The translations under genes and the position numbers were made by a program. Positions 17,457 to 26,651 of a stretch of 64,000 nucleotides of DNA are shown piece after piece. The number at the start of each line of letters is the position of its first letter. The first letter of the stretch is position 1. Source of the DNA: Pseudokordiimonas caeni (GTDB lineage Bacteria > Pseudomonadota > Alphaproteobacteria > Sphingomonadales > Kordiimonadaceae); NCBI RefSeq assembly GCF_026719705.1, contig NZ_JAPPRR010000001.1, positions 1,775,255-1,839,254 of the forward strand. Direction: 5' to 3'. Below the pieces are notes generated by a model. It saw nothing but the letters and a program-made list of their open reading frames with translations, searched no databases and was not told where the DNA came from.

Positions 17457-17684
17457 TCAACTGGCTGTTTGGGACTGGACTGCTCCATCGGCGGCATCGG
17501 CTCGTTTAAGTGAGGTACCGTCGTCGTCCACGACGCTTTTTCCGAACAGATATGCCGCAAACAAAACGATCGCCGCCATGATCACCAGCCCTGCGTATTT
17601 GACGACCTTGACCCGCACCAGCATGCTTTCGTAGTCAATCTCGCCTTTCTCAGGGATCGATTTGGGTTTGTAAGTGTATTTCAT
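17457..17684 (-). CDS. Small single-span membrane protein, 75 aa
   Basis: Starts with a basic, polar stretch (MKYTYKPKSIPEKGEIDYESMLVRVKVVKYA), then one hydrophobic helix (GLVIMAAIVLFAAYLFG) and an acidic tail. The open frame runs back to 17906, but that overlaps the SYLF gene; the ATG at 17684 has AGGA nine bases before it. Located 53 bp after the SYLF gene on the same strand, so probably co-transcribed. Predicted inner-membrane protein; function unknown. Confidence 0.65.
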   Translation of the reverse strand: MKYTYKPKSIPEKGEIDYESMLVRVKVVKYAGLVIMAAIVLFAAYLFGKSVVDDDGTSLKRADAADGAVQSQTAS

Positions 17685-17737
17685 TGCAATTGTCCTGCTT
17701 GCCGCCATTTGTAAAAGGGCGGCCTTGCGCCTCGGCC

Positions 17738-18364
17738 TCACCGTTTGATTTTGGATATTTTGGTACCCTCTATACTGAGGCTGGCCATCAGCCCTTGCTG
17801 GCTGAAAATGAAGGCATAGGCGTCGTCTTGCAGGGAGGAGCTGGACAGATTTTTGGCCGCCCCTTCGTCGACTACGACAATAGAAGGGCCAATCCCAAGC
17901 TCCCATCCTGCGGTTTCAGAAACATAATCGAGGGCGTCCTTGGTCATCAGGAAGACGACATAGGAAAAGGACTCCGCGCCGGCCTGAAACCCCCAGGACC
18001 CCGAAACCGAATTATAATAGTCAACAACGGTTCCCTTTTTCAGAAGAACCCCTTCACCATAAGCCCCCCCAAATATCAGGCCGGCCTTGACGATGTTCGG
18101 AAACACCAGAATGGCAACGGCCTTCTCCGCCATGTCGGCAGCAAGGTGATTTGTCTTGGACAGGGTTTTGAGGGCCTGAACGGCATCCCTGTCGAGGTCA
18201 GCCGCGGTGGCAGCCTGAACCGGCCCCGTAATCAATGCGGTGCAAAGGAGGAACCCTAGCGCGAACGCCCCCGCCAAATAACGCTTTGGCGCCCCAAGCC
18301 GCCAGGGCCTGCGCGCTGTTTCGGCAAGATAAGGGCGTTCAAAGTCAAGGTCGCTGCGCATCAT
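17738..18364 (-). CDS. SYLF (YSC84/DUF500-like) domain protein
   Basis: 208 aa. Polar N-terminus, one hydrophobic segment (YLAGAFALGFLLCTALITGPVQA) that is a signal peptide or anchor ending at an AxA-like site, then a SYLF domain: LAILVFPNIVKAGLIFGGAYGEGVLL, followed by SGSWGFQAGAESFSYVVFLMTKDAL, the conserved WELGIGPSIVVVDEG and AYAFIFSQQGLMASLSIEGTKISKI. SYLF domains bind phosphoinositides or other lipids in eukaryotes; the bacterial exported versions have no settled role. ATG 18364 has a strong AAGGAG seven bases upstream, which decides the start over 18487. Confidence 0.85.
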   Translation of the reverse strand: MMRSDLDFERPYLAETARRPWRLGAPKRYLAGAFALGFLLCTALITGPVQAATAADLDRDAVQALKTLSKTNHLAADMAEKAVAILVFPNIVKAGLIFGGAYGEGVLLKKGTVVDYYNSVSGSWGFQAGAESFSYVVFLMTKDALDYVSETAGWELGIGPSIVVVDEGAAKNLSSSSLQDDAYAFIFSQQGLMASLSIEGTKISKIKR

Positions 18365-18744
18365 TGGTTGCTCCTTCTGTTGAAGCCTTTCAGCCGGCAT
18401 ACCGTGCCGCCTGACTGCCCACTGGAACACCGACATCTGTATGATGGTGGTTTTCCTATTTCCGGGCTTACTTCCAGAAAATAACAATACGCAGAGTTGG
18501 GACGGCGAGGTCAGCCCCGGAATCTACCCACAGAAGACCAAGCAATGACATGACAGAGGCCGGTTCGGTATGTCGCCAATACTGGCTTCACCTCCGGCCC
18601 TGCGTAGTTTCCGAGGCTGACAGGACACTTCATCTGCAGCCTATACTTCCCGTTCAGACCTCATGTCCGACTGATCCCGCAAGTACGACACAACGTCTTC
18701 CGGGACAGACACACGGCACGTGATTTCCCCTGAAAGGATAAAAA
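18365..18744. other. Divergent intergenic region
   Basis: 380 bp between the leftward SYLF operon and the rightward PRC-barrel gene; holds both promoters by position. No gene, box or strong hairpin recognised. Confidence 0.4.
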
Positions 18745-19134
18745 ATGACCAATCCAATCAAAATGATGCTCGGCGCCGCACTAGTGGCGTCTGCGTTGAC
18801 CTTCCCCTCGGCGGCTCAGGTAACGCCGCAAACATTCGCGAAAACGAATGTCGACCAAACCGCGCTTTCAACCGGCTATCGCACATCCAAAGTTGTCGGA
18901 AGCCCGGTCATGAACAAGGCCGGTGAGACGATCGGCACGATCGATGATCTGATCGTCACGCCCAACGACAAAGTACCTTTCGCCATTTTGTCGGTTGGTG
19001 GTTTTCTGGGGATGGCCACAAAATATGTGGTTGTGCCTTACAGCGACTTTGTCATCCGCGACAAAAAAATGACCCTGCCGGAAGCGACGAAGGACACTTT
19101 GAAGGCCCTTCCCGAGTTCGAATACAGCAAGTAA
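18745..19134 (+). CDS. Secreted PRC-barrel domain protein
   Basis: 129 aa. Sec signal peptide (MTNPIKMMLGAALVASALTFPSAAQ) and a PRC-barrel fold: STGYRTSKVVGSPVMNKAGETIGTIDDLIVTPNDKVPFAILSVGGFLGM followed by KYVVVPYSDF. PRC barrels are small beta domains found in RimM, photosynthetic reaction centre subunit H and many stress-linked periplasmic proteins; no activity can be assigned. AAAGGAT lies eight bases before the ATG. Followed after a hairpin by a DUF3309 gene. Confidence 0.85.
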   Translation: MTNPIKMMLGAALVASALTFPSAAQVTPQTFAKTNVDQTALSTGYRTSKVVGSPVMNKAGETIGTIDDLIVTPNDKVPFAILSVGGFLGMATKYVVVPYSDFVIRDKKMTLPEATKDTLKALPEFEYSK

Positions 19135-19149
19135 CCGACAAAAGGGTTT

Positions 19150-19173
19150 GGGCGCGCTTTGACGGGCGCGCCC
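19150..19173 (+). terminator. Hairpin after the PRC-barrel gene
   Basis: GGGCGCGC / GCGCGCCC, 8-bp stem with 8-nt loop, 16 bp after the stop. Without a T-tract; may attenuate rather than end transcription into the DUF3309 gene. Confidence 0.5.
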
Positions 19174-19241
19174 TGATGCTTCTGAACCGTCGATGCCAAT
19201 TCCCGCATTGAACTTGCCTGATTTCCAAAGGAGTGCTTTCC

Positions 19242-19400
19242 ATGAGCCTCAGTACAATTTTTCTGATCATTCTGGTGCTGTTCCTGATCGGCGCCTTGCC
19301 AACCTGGCCACATAGCCGCTCCTGGGGATATTTCCCGAGCGGGATTATCACCATACTTGTGGTGATCTTCCTCGTCCTGTTGATAATGGGACGCGTATAG
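19242..19400 (+). CDS. DUF3309-family small membrane protein, 52 aa
   Basis: The whole protein matches the DUF3309 pattern: MSLSTIFLIILVLFLIGALP, then TWPHSRSWGYFPSG, then a second hydrophobic stretch and a terminal GRV. Two short helices around the W-P-x-S-x-S-W-G-Y motif. A strong AAAGGAG precedes the ATG by nine bases. These tiny proteins are common near stress genes in Proteobacteria; function unknown. Confidence 0.85.
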   Translation: MSLSTIFLIILVLFLIGALPTWPHSRSWGYFPSGIITILVVIFLVLLIMGRV

Positions 19401-19426
19401 CCAGGGGGGTCTCAGGATTGGTGCTG

Positions 19427-19846
19427 TCAGGCGGGCGGACTGCCAAACGCGGCCCAAATTCTGAGCACAAAATACATGAGAATAAAAACGACAAGAAAGC
19501 GAGACCCCAAAAAACCTCCGGCCTCCCTTCGGTCTGGCGATTTGCCGGCCCTACTGATATTCGGCAACCTTGCACACAGGCGTGTTGCGAGCGACCTGGC
19601 TCCCAGCCGATCGACAGGGTTGTTTGACGGCAGGGCACGGATCAGTTCTGCCAGCCTTTCAATGGCCATCTCGGTCGGCATGCGGTCGAGCGCCATTGCT
19701 TCGCCCCACGGATCAAGATTTTGGCGGGCCAGAGCGGAGAGAACACTTATCGGCATGCCGCTTGGCTCCTCACCGATCTGGAACTGCAAAAAGCGGTCGA
19801 ATTTTGCTTCCAGAATGGGGGTCAGGGCCGCGTGTTTCATCTCCAT
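19427..19846 (-). CDS. Conserved hypothetical protein with C-terminal membrane anchor, 139 aa
   Basis: The real gene is the C-terminal part of a 330-codon minus-strand frame whose first 190 codons are a shadow of nhaA. From ATG 19846 (GCGAGG seven bases upstream; 19852 and 19840 are alternatives) the product has a helical N-terminal part, LTPILEAKFDRFLQFQIGEE ... SVLSALARQNLDPWGEAMALDRMPTEMAIERLAELI, and ends in a membrane helix, FLVVFILMYFVLRIWAAFG. The LSALARQN-DPW-EA pattern is one I associate with small alphaproteobacterial stress-cluster proteins, but the function is not known. Convergent with DUF3309 and divergent from nhaA. Confidence 0.6.
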   Translation of the reverse strand: MEMKHAALTPILEAKFDRFLQFQIGEEPSGMPISVLSALARQNLDPWGEAMALDRMPTEMAIERLAELIRALPSNNPVDRLGARSLATRLCARLPNISRAGKSPDRREAGGFLGSRFLVVFILMYFVLRIWAAFGSPPA

Positions 19847-20038
19847 TTTCATCCTCGCCTTCGATAGAGCTGACAGAATCCCTAACGATTCCAGTCTTGG
19901 CCCAGTAACGGAAAAATACTCCATGGCTAACCGTCCTGGCAGCATCGGCAAATACCTATCGCCCGACCGACAGCCCCCGAGACTTGCCGCCATGAATGGC
20001 TTCAAGCGGCAGACAAGTCGCATATTGAAGATTAACTG

Positions 20039-21232
20039 ATGACATCGACCATTGATTATCTTCAGGCCTTCCTGAAACAGGAACAAACCGCGGGCATCCT
20101 GCTCATGGCAGCTGCAGCAATCGCCCTGGTCACCGCCAACACGCCTCTTGTCACCCTCTATGGGATATTTCTGGAAACCCCTGTTGCCGTCCAGGTTGGC
20201 GCCCTTGTCATCCACAAGCCCCTTCTCCTGTGGATCAATGATGGCCTGATGGCGATCTTCTTCCTGCTCATCGGCCTTGAACTGAAACGGGAATTTATTG
20301 AGGGGGATCTCTCCGACCGCCGCACCCTGATGTTGCCAGCCCTCGGCGCACTGGGCGGCATGCTCGCACCAGCCGCCATTTATGCCCTGCTTAACGCCGG
20401 CGATCCCGTCGCCTTGCATGGCTGGGCCATACCGGCGGCCACCGACATCGCCTTTGCGCTGGGCATATTGGCCCTGCTCGGCAACCGCGTGCCCATCGCG
20501 CTCACCGTTTTCCTCACGTCACTCGCGATTTTCGACGATCTGGGCGCAATCCTGATCATCGCGATTTTCTATAGCGGTCATATCTCGCCATTGGCCCTCG
20601 CCGTCGCCATAGCGATGACCGCCATTCTTTGGCTGCTCAACCGGCTTGGCGTCATGAAGCGCAGCCTCTACTTCGCCGCCGGGATTGTCATGTGGATAAG
20701 CCTGCTGAAATCGGGCGTTCATGCGACTTTGGCAGGGGTCGTGCTCGCGCTCTTCATCCCGATTGCCAATCCCGACAATCCATACCAGTCCCCGCTCAAG
20801 GACCTGGAGGAAGACCTGCATGCCATGGTTGCCTTCGTTATTCTGCCCGTCTTTGCCTTCATGAACGCCGGTGTGCCGCTTACGGGGCTTGGCCTTGATG
20901 CCTTCATGCACCCCGTTCCATTGGGCATTGCCGCTGGTCTCTTCATTGGAAAGCCTATCGGAATCCTGCTTTTCTGCTGGCTGGGCATCCGGTTTAAAGT
21001 AGCCGAGCTGCCGGCTGGCGCGTCCTGGGGGGCTTTTTTCGGCGTTTCGGTCCTCGCAGGTGTCGGCTTCACAATGAGCCTTTTCATCGGAGCCCTGGCC
21101 TTTGAATCCGTTTTACTAACCAAAGAGTTCGACGAACGCATCGGCATCCTGGTCGGCTCGATCGCCTCAGGATTGCTCGGGTATACGATCCTGCATTGGT
21201 CGCTGCCACGACACCCTGTACATGGCGGATAG
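20039..21232 (+). CDS. nhaA: Na+/H+ antiporter NhaA
   Basis: 397-aa inner-membrane antiporter exchanging two H+ for one Na+ (or Li+), for pH and salt homeostasis. Shows the NhaA hallmarks: AANTPLVTLYGIFLETPV, LWINDGLMAIFFLLIGLELKRE, PAATDIAFALGILALLGNRVP, and the paired transport aspartates in LTSLAIFDDLGAILIIAIFYS (Asp163/164 in E. coli numbering). C-terminal ASWGAFFGVSVLAGVGFTMSLFIGALAF is also typical. No obvious Shine-Dalgarno before the ATG. Last gene of block 2; repeat copy B follows 141 bp later. Confidence 0.95.
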   Translation: MTSTIDYLQAFLKQEQTAGILLMAAAAIALVTANTPLVTLYGIFLETPVAVQVGALVIHKPLLLWINDGLMAIFFLLIGLELKREFIEGDLSDRRTLMLPALGALGGMLAPAAIYALLNAGDPVALHGWAIPAATDIAFALGILALLGNRVPIALTVFLTSLAIFDDLGAILIIAIFYSGHISPLALAVAIAMTAILWLLNRLGVMKRSLYFAAGIVMWISLLKSGVHATLAGVVLALFIPIANPDNPYQSPLKDLEEDLHAMVAFVILPVFAFMNAGVPLTGLGLDAFMHPVPLGIAAGLFIGKPIGILLFCWLGIRFKVAELPAGASWGAFFGVSVLAGVGFTMSLFIGALAFESVLLTKEFDERIGILVGSIASGLLGYTILHWSLPRHPVHGG

Positions 21233-21552
21233 AAAGGAAGGCGTCATCCACCATAGCCACGGTACAGCGCGACGCGCATCTGTCTTCGCTGTACCGGCTT
21301 CAGCCCAGCACCCAAGCAGCGGAGCACAGCGATGACAATCACCAAGCAAGGCAGGAGAAAATCAAGAATAATACAATAAAATCAATAACTTAAAGTCATT
21401 GGTGCCCGCTGCCGGCACCAGACCTTTATTGATATCAATAAGTTACAAGCACCTGGCGCAAATTTGGCGCACGAATTTTTGGCGATTTGACGATGCCGCC
21501 AACCCGAAGAGTTCACCCTGGAGCGGGGGCTAACCCTCCGGGGGATTTCCCA
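21233..21552. other. Intergenic region carrying repeat copy B
   Basis: Between nhaA (plus) and the carboxylesterase (minus, convergent). Apart from the repeat at 21374-21484 I see no gene or clear terminator. Confidence 0.5.
21374..21484 (+). repeat. Cassette-boundary repeat, copy B (att-like)
   Basis: Same order as copies A, C and D: half-site ATCAATAACTTA, tRNA-end-like core CCCGCTGCCGGCACCA, palindrome-derived TTGATATCAA, half-site ATCAATAAGTTA, tandem GGCGCA-AATTT-GGCGCA, then CGAATTTTTGGCG. Nearly identical to copy D, with a handful of substitutions in the spacer between half-site and GGCGCA. Confidence 0.88.
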
Positions 21553-23073
21553 TCAAAACGGTCTGCTTGCCAGCTTTTCAGCGAAATCCAGCCGGGCCGC
21601 CAAGGGATCGACAGCATGACGGGCGCCGTCGGCATTGATCAGCTGCAGCTTGCTACCGCCCGAGCTGAGCGGTGGCCAAGGTGGGATCGCGCTGTCACCG
21701 CCGTCCGGCTTGCCGGTCCTGGCGAAATTGGCCCAGTAGCGGTGCGTGAGCGCCGCGACAGGGGCTTCAGCCGCGATCATCTTCGGTCGCACCCGTTTGG
21801 CCACCGTATCGAAAACATACGGGATTTCGCTCGCATGCGGCGCACCACCCATCACGGCCTCTACCTCCGGCACTGCATAGGCGAAGCGGTACAGGAACAC
21901 CGGCTGACGCTCCGAAAGTGCACGGGCAACGGCACGGGCGGGCTCGATCATCATGCGGTCGGCGCTTGTCGCGGTGGCAACGACCAACCCGAGCGTTTCA
22001 CCTGAAGGATCATATAGCGCACGGGCCTCGTCCGCATCATTACCAAAGGCCGCGAAGATTGCTTCCTTGTCGGTCGTCATCGGGAAACCGTCGGCACTGT
22101 TGGCCCCGATAATCAGCGGCACTTTCGCCATGATGCCGGCACGCGCCGCATCAACCGGCGACCCGAGCAAGGTGCGGCCATCAATCATCGGGCCGCTGTA
22201 GCCCGCCTGAGCCATTGTCATCAGGCTGAGGTCGCCTGTGACCTTGGCCACAGGAAGGGCCCGCAGTTCGGCAGCTGTCAGCCCCGGCGCGAAATCGTTG
22301 CCGGTGGCAATCGCCTTGGCAAGCACCGGGGTTGGCAGGGCCCGTTCCCGTCCGCCGCCCGACTGGACGATGGCTTTTGAAAAGAGCCCGCGTGCCGCTG
22401 GTGCCTGCAACAGCATATGGACCGATATGCCCCCAGCACTTTCCCCGAACACGGTGACCGCGGCGGGATCGCCGCCGAAGTTGGCAATATTGGCTTTCAC
22501 CCATTCGAGGGCGGCGATCTGGTCCAGAAAACCGAAGTTTCCGCCATAGCCTTCCGCTTCGAGCCCCGAATGAGCGAAGAAACCGAACCGGCCAAGCCGG
22601 TAATTGAAGCTGACGAACACAATGCCATCACGAGCGAAGGCCTCGCCCGAATAAACACCCGGCGAGGAGCCACCATTGACGAACCCCCCACCGTGAATCC
22701 ACACCATCACTGGCAGGTTGCTGCCAGCACGCGCGGATGCTGGCGACCAGACATTGAGATAAAGGCAGTCTTCGGACGGCGTGGTTTCGATGGGGGCAGC
22801 ATCTGGCGGGAATGGCGCTTGGGCGCAGTCGGCCCCGAACGCGCCCGCCTCGCGCACGCCCTGCCACACCGGCGCCGGTTGCGGCGCGCGCCAGCGCAGG
22901 TCGCCGACCGGCGGTGCGGCATAGGGGATACCCTTGAAGGCGGTGATAGCCCCTTCATCCGTGCCGCGAACGAGGCCGCTTGTGATGGACACGTCAGCCG
23001 CCAGTAGAGGCGCTGCCCCCAGCGACAGCATCAAGGCTGCTCCTGCGATCAATGCGTTTGCCATGCGTTTCAT
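21553..23073 (-). CDS. Secreted type B carboxylesterase
   Basis: 506-aa alpha/beta hydrolase of the carboxylesterase/cholinesterase family. Signal peptide ([22 protein letters not shown]), family N-terminus [34 protein letters not shown], oxyanion hole [12 protein letters not shown], nucleophile elbow [13 protein letters not shown], acid residue region, and catalytic His in [13 protein letters not shown]. Likely periplasmic. Cleaves carboxylic esters; in this neighbourhood (GH3, tannase, TonB receptor) aryl or cinnamoyl esters are plausible substrates, by inference. It lies 16 bp after the GH3 stop, so they form one minus-strand operon whose promoter lies near 25400. Confidence 0.9.
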   Translation of the reverse strand: MKRMANALIAGAALMLSLGAAPLLAADVSITSGLVRGTDEGAITAFKGIPYAAPPVGDLRWRAPQPAPVWQGVREAGAFGADCAQAPFPPDAAPIETTPSEDCLYLNVWSPASARAGSNLPVMVWIHGGGFVNGGSSPGVYSGEAFARDGIVFVSFNYRLGRFGFFAHSGLEAEGYGGNFGFLDQIAALEWVKANIANFGGDPAAVTVFGESAGGISVHMLLQAPAARGLFSKAIVQSGGGRERALPTPVLAKAIATGNDFAPGLTAAELRALPVAKVTGDLSLMTMAQAGYSGPMIDGRTLLGSPVDAARAGIMAKVPLIIGANSADGFPMTTDKEAIFAAFGNDADEARALYDPSGETLGLVVATATSADRMMIEPARAVARALSERQPVFLYRFAYAVPEVEAVMGGAPHASEIPYVFDTVAKRVRPKMIAAEAPVAALTHRYWANFARTGKPDGGDSAIPPWPPLSSGGSKLQLINADGARHAVDPLAARLDFAEKLASRPF

Positions 23074-23089
23074 GATCGCCTCCGTTCCC

Positions 23090-25297
23090 TCAATCCCGCC
23101 ATGTGCGCGCGGCCATCTTCACGGTCACAGGCTTGCCGAGCGTTTCGGCATTTTCCCCGAGCGCGAAGCTGTAGTCGCCTGCCGCGATGGTCCATCCGGC
23201 GTCGGTCCAGTCGGCAAGCAGGCGCGGGTCGATGTCAACCGAAACCTGCTGCGTCTGGCCGGGCGCCAGCTCCACCCGGCTGAACCCGACAAGGCGCTGT
23301 TTCACCTTGCCGTCGCGCGCCAGGAGATACAGTTGCGCTACCGTCGCGCCGGCCCGTTTGCCGGTGTTGGTGACCGCGAAGCTGGCGGTCGCGCCATCCG
23401 TTCTAAGGCTGGACGACGTGAAGCTTGTATAGCTGAGGCCATAGCCGAACGGGAACAGCGCCTTGTGCCCCTCGCGGGCGTTATAGCGGTAGCCGAGATC
23501 CGACCCTTCGATATCATAATTCACACTGAGCGTTTCGCCTGGCTTCGGCGCGCCCAGAAAATCGGGCTCTAATTCCTTGGCGCCGTCAAGTTCGGGCCGC
23601 GGCAGGTCGTTCAGGCTTGCCGGGAAAGTGATAGGCAGGCGTCCCGCCGGGTTGGTGTCTCCAAAGAGGACCGAGGCAATCGCCTCACCGCCGCGGATAC
23701 CCGCATACCACGCTTCCATTACCGCTGCCGTTTCGCCAAGCCACGGCATCAGCACCGGTCCGCCGGTTTCGAGCACCACGATCGTGTTCGGGTTGGCCTT
23801 GGCCACCGCCGCGATCAGCGCATCCTGCCCGTTCGGCAGGGAGAGATCGGGCACGTCCAGCCCTTCGGTCATCCACTGGGTGGCAAAGACGATGGCGACA
23901 TCGGCCTTCTCGGCTGCCATCACCGCATCGGCGACATAACGACCGTTGCGGTAATAGACTTTCGCCTCCGGCACCACGTTCTTGATCGCCTTCAGCGGCG
24001 AGGACGCATGATAGGTTTCCGACAGGAGCGCCGAGAAAGGGTTGCCCGGATCGGTCGGCACCACAACGGACGGGCCACCTTCAGCATGCACGAGGCTCGA
24101 TCCGCTGCCCGCTGGCACGCCGGCATTGGCATAGCCACCAATCACGGCAATGGACTTCACCGATTTCGCGAGCGGCAACAGGCTTTTCTCGTTCTTCAGC
24201 AGAACGATGCCCTGCTTTGCCACCTCTTCGGCCACATCGGCATGAGCTTTGAAATCAATGGTGCCGCCCGGTTTGGCAGGATTAGCCTCAAGGCCGTTTG
24301 CATAGATGGCGGTCAGGATGCGCTTGTTCATGTCATCAAGCCGCACCTTGTAGGCCGCGTCGCTTTTGGCGGCGTCCTTCAGGGTATCCCCAAAGAAAAC
24401 AGCAGGATCGAGCTGGGCGCCCGACTGCTGGTCGAGCCCCTTGAGCGCAGCTTCAAGACCGGGAACGGCGCCCCAGTCCGACATGACGAACCCCTCATAG
24501 CCCCAGTCGTCCTTCAGTACCTTGTTGAGCAGCCAGTCACTGGCGCACGACTGCGCTCCGTTCACGGGATTGTAGGCGCACATCACCGAGCCCGGATTGC
24601 CGATCTCGATCCCGATCTGAAAGGCCAGCAGGTCGCTTTCCCGGGCCGCCGCTTCACTGATCAGGGAATCGGCGAACTTGCGGCCGGTTTCCTGCCCGTT
24701 GAGGGCAAAATGTTTGATCGTGGAAATGATATTGTTCGACTGGATACCCTCGATCGAGGCCCCGACCAGCACGCCGGTGAGGAGCGGGTCTTCGCTCAGA
24801 TATTCAAACGTGCGACCGTTGCGCGGCTCGCGCATCAGGTTGGCACCACCTGCCAGCAGCACATTGAAGCCCTTGGCGCGCGCCTCTGCCCCGATGGTCG
24901 CCCCACCCTTCTGCAACAGGGCCGGGTTCCAGGTAGAGGCCATCGCCACGCCGGACGGCAAGGCCGTGGCGCCATCACCCCGCAACCCGCCAATATAGGA
25001 TACCCCCAGGCTCGCGTCCGTTTCTGTCAGCGCCGGGATGCCGAGGCGCGGGATACCGGCAACATAGCCTGCACCGGGGATCGCTTCCTTCGGGATTTCA
25101 ACATCAAAGCCAAAGGGCAGCGGCATGATCCCGTGGGTGAGGACAACCTTTTCCTCAAGGGTCATCTTTTCAACCGTTGCTGCGGCTTTGGCAGCTGCTT
25201 CGCTTTCCTTGCCAACAGCAGCTTCGGCCGACGACAGGGCAAGACCTGCACAGCAAGACAGGGCAACAAGCGATGTTGCCATCCCGGATTTTTTCAT
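23090..25297 (-). CDS. Glycoside hydrolase family 3 beta-glucosidase
   Basis: 735 aa, secreted. Signal peptide ([21 protein letters not shown]), GH3 N-terminal TIM-barrel domain with [27 protein letters not shown] and KHFALNGQE, catalytic nucleophile Asp in [10 protein letters not shown], a GH3 C-terminal alpha/beta sandwich, and a fibronectin-III-like end ([17 protein letters not shown]). Releases terminal beta-D-glucose or related sugars from oligosaccharides or aryl glycosides. GGGAGG lies five bases before the ATG at 25297, preferred to the upstream frame start at 25354. Operon with the downstream carboxylesterase. The 21-bp element at 25398-25418 lies about 100 bp upstream. Confidence 0.92.
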   Translation of the reverse strand: MKKSGMATSLVALSCCAGLALSSAEAAVGKESEAAAKAAATVEKMTLEEKVVLTHGIMPLPFGFDVEIPKEAIPGAGYVAGIPRLGIPALTETDASLGVSYIGGLRGDGATALPSGVAMASTWNPALLQKGGATIGAEARAKGFNVLLAGGANLMREPRNGRTFEYLSEDPLLTGVLVGASIEGIQSNNIISTIKHFALNGQETGRKFADSLISEAAARESDLLAFQIGIEIGNPGSVMCAYNPVNGAQSCASDWLLNKVLKDDWGYEGFVMSDWGAVPGLEAALKGLDQQSGAQLDPAVFFGDTLKDAAKSDAAYKVRLDDMNKRILTAIYANGLEANPAKPGGTIDFKAHADVAEEVAKQGIVLLKNEKSLLPLAKSVKSIAVIGGYANAGVPAGSGSSLVHAEGGPSVVVPTDPGNPFSALLSETYHASSPLKAIKNVVPEAKVYYRNGRYVADAVMAAEKADVAIVFATQWMTEGLDVPDLSLPNGQDALIAAVAKANPNTIVVLETGGPVLMPWLGETAAVMEAWYAGIRGGEAIASVLFGDTNPAGRLPITFPASLNDLPRPELDGAKELEPDFLGAPKPGETLSVNYDIEGSDLGYRYNAREGHKALFPFGYGLSYTSFTSSSLRTDGATASFAVTNTGKRAGATVAQLYLLARDGKVKQRLVGFSRVELAPGQTQQVSVDIDPRLLADWTDAGWTIAAGDYSFALGENAETLGKPVTVKMAARTWRD

Positions 25298-25397
25298 CAT
25301 TTCCTCCCGCGTGAATCCCCAGACAAAAGGCTGGCGAAGCCGCCAATCTCCCATTGGGGCGTCACCGCGGGTGCATTGTTCATGGCGCTCGTATATC

Positions 25398-25418
25398 TGT
25401 TAAATTGTTTTATCGGAT
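25398..25418 (-). promoter_or_regulatory. Shared 21-bp element upstream of the GH3/esterase operon
   Basis: Read on the minus strand this 21-mer (ATCCGATAAAAC followed by AATTTAACA) is identical to 29280-29300, upstream of the TonB receptor, in the same orientation relative to the gene. A chance match of that length in two promoters of one block is very unlikely, so it is a candidate operator or duplicated promoter. Confidence 0.7.
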
Positions 25419-25468
25419 GCATTGATCCGAAAAACATATGATAAGAACTTGCATCGAAGGCAGCACGA

Positions 25469-26377
25469 CTAGGATGTCCCGCCCGCCATCTTTTTCAGGT
25501 CCTGCTGCAGGTGGCGCGACAGGGCGGCGGCCGCAGGGGATGCAGCGGCACCGGCCAGTCGCATGAGGGAAATCTCCCGCCGGACATAAGGTTCCACCAG
25601 ATCAAATTGCGGCAGGTCAGTCAGCTTGACCGTGGGCGATTCCGAGCAAGGCAGGATGGCACAGCCAAGGCCGGCACGTGCGAAGGCAATCGCCGTAGGG
25701 ATCAGGCGGGGCTCCATCACGATATTCGGGGTGAAGCCTGCGGTGGAGGTAGCGCCGTCGGTCAGCGCCCGGATGGTCGAACCCGGCGCCATCGCAATGA
25801 TCGGCTCCTCGGCAAGCTCGTGCCATTTGATCTGGTTGCCCGCCGGGCGGATCGTTTGCGGCGTACCGACAAGGACAAGCCGGTCGTTCAGAAGCGGCAA
25901 CGCGTCGATCTCCCGATGCTTCTGGGTGCGGCTGACGGCAAAGTCGATCTGTTTGTTCAGCAGCAGGTCGACGATTTCGGTACCCAGCACATCCGAAACC
26001 TCGATGGTGATATCGGGATACTGCGACCGGAAACGGGCAATGGTTTCAGGCAGGATGGTACTGGCGAGCGACGGCAGCACGCCAATCGAAACCTTGCCAC
26101 GTGTCAGGTCGCTATATTTGGTGACATTGGCCAGAGCCTCATCAAACTGGCCAAGCAGCCGTTTGATCACGTCGCCGAACTCAAGCCCGATGGCGGTCGG
26201 CTCCACATTCCGCGTGCTGCGATTGAACAGCTTGACGCCAAGGTCTTCTTCCAGCTGATGGATAAGTGCGCTGAGCGCCGGCTGCGAAAGCCCGATGGAC
26301 TCCGCCGCCTTGGTGAAATGGCGATTCTGCATCACGGCCTCGAAGGCACGAAGATGCCGCAAATTGATCATCGACAT
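25469..26377 (-). CDS. LysR-type transcriptional regulator
   Basis: 302 aa. N-terminal winged helix-turn-helix (LRHLRAFEAVMQNRHFTKAAESIGLSQPALSALIHQLEEDLGVKLFNRS) and a periplasmic-binding-like effector domain beginning RGKVSIGVLPSLAS. It resembles the CynR/GltC-type effector class but the ligand cannot be inferred. ATG 26377 has a strong GGAGGAGGGA nine bases upstream. Divergent from the CaiB gene; an inverted repeat of the LysR T-N11-A type lies between at 26426. It probably controls the block-3 catabolic genes, including those bearing the shared 21-bp element. Confidence 0.92.
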   Translation of the reverse strand: MSMINLRHLRAFEAVMQNRHFTKAAESIGLSQPALSALIHQLEEDLGVKLFNRSTRNVEPTAIGLEFGDVIKRLLGQFDEALANVTKYSDLTRGKVSIGVLPSLASTILPETIARFRSQYPDITIEVSDVLGTEIVDLLLNKQIDFAVSRTQKHREIDALPLLNDRLVLVGTPQTIRPAGNQIKWHELAEEPIIAMAPGSTIRALTDGATSTAGFTPNIVMEPRLIPTAIAFARAGLGCAILPCSESPTVKLTDLPQFDLVEPYVRREISLMRLAGAAASPAAAALSRHLQQDLKKMAGGTS

Positions 26378-26425
26378 TGGAATTCCCTCCTCCGCAACAG
26401 CACCGGATTCCAGCTTTGACACTCA

Positions 26426-26441
26426 TAATCTATACAGATTA
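26426..26441. promoter_or_regulatory. Candidate LysR operator
   Basis: TAATCT-ATAC-AGATTA, a perfect 6-bp-arm inverted repeat with T-N11-A geometry, 49 bp upstream of the LysR start and in the divergent promoter with the CaiB gene. A half-site (ACAGATTA) recurs just before the 21-bp element upstream of the TonB receptor. Confidence 0.6.
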
Positions 26442-26651
26442 AATGATTTGTAAAATCCATTTATCCAATGAGATTGTTCGTCATACAATGCTTTTGACTG
26501 AGGGGAAAGAATGCAAAGCAAGCGCCTTCACGGGCCAGGCTTTGCTGAACGGGAGGACGGCGCTGTTGCCCAGCAACAGCCCACGGGGACTGGCATCTTG
26601 CCCAGTATCTGTCGTCTGACCTCTCCCCTGAAAACGAGATGGGGTCACTGC

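Noticed and set aside
19847-20419. N-terminal 190 codons of a 330-codon minus-strand frame
   Set aside because: It is antisense to nhaA, has atypical Cys/Gln/His-rich composition and no start site; only the last 139 codons look like a protein.
24008-25441. 477-codon plus-strand frame opposite GH3
   Set aside because: Antisense shadow of a well-supported glycosidase; no recognisable motif.
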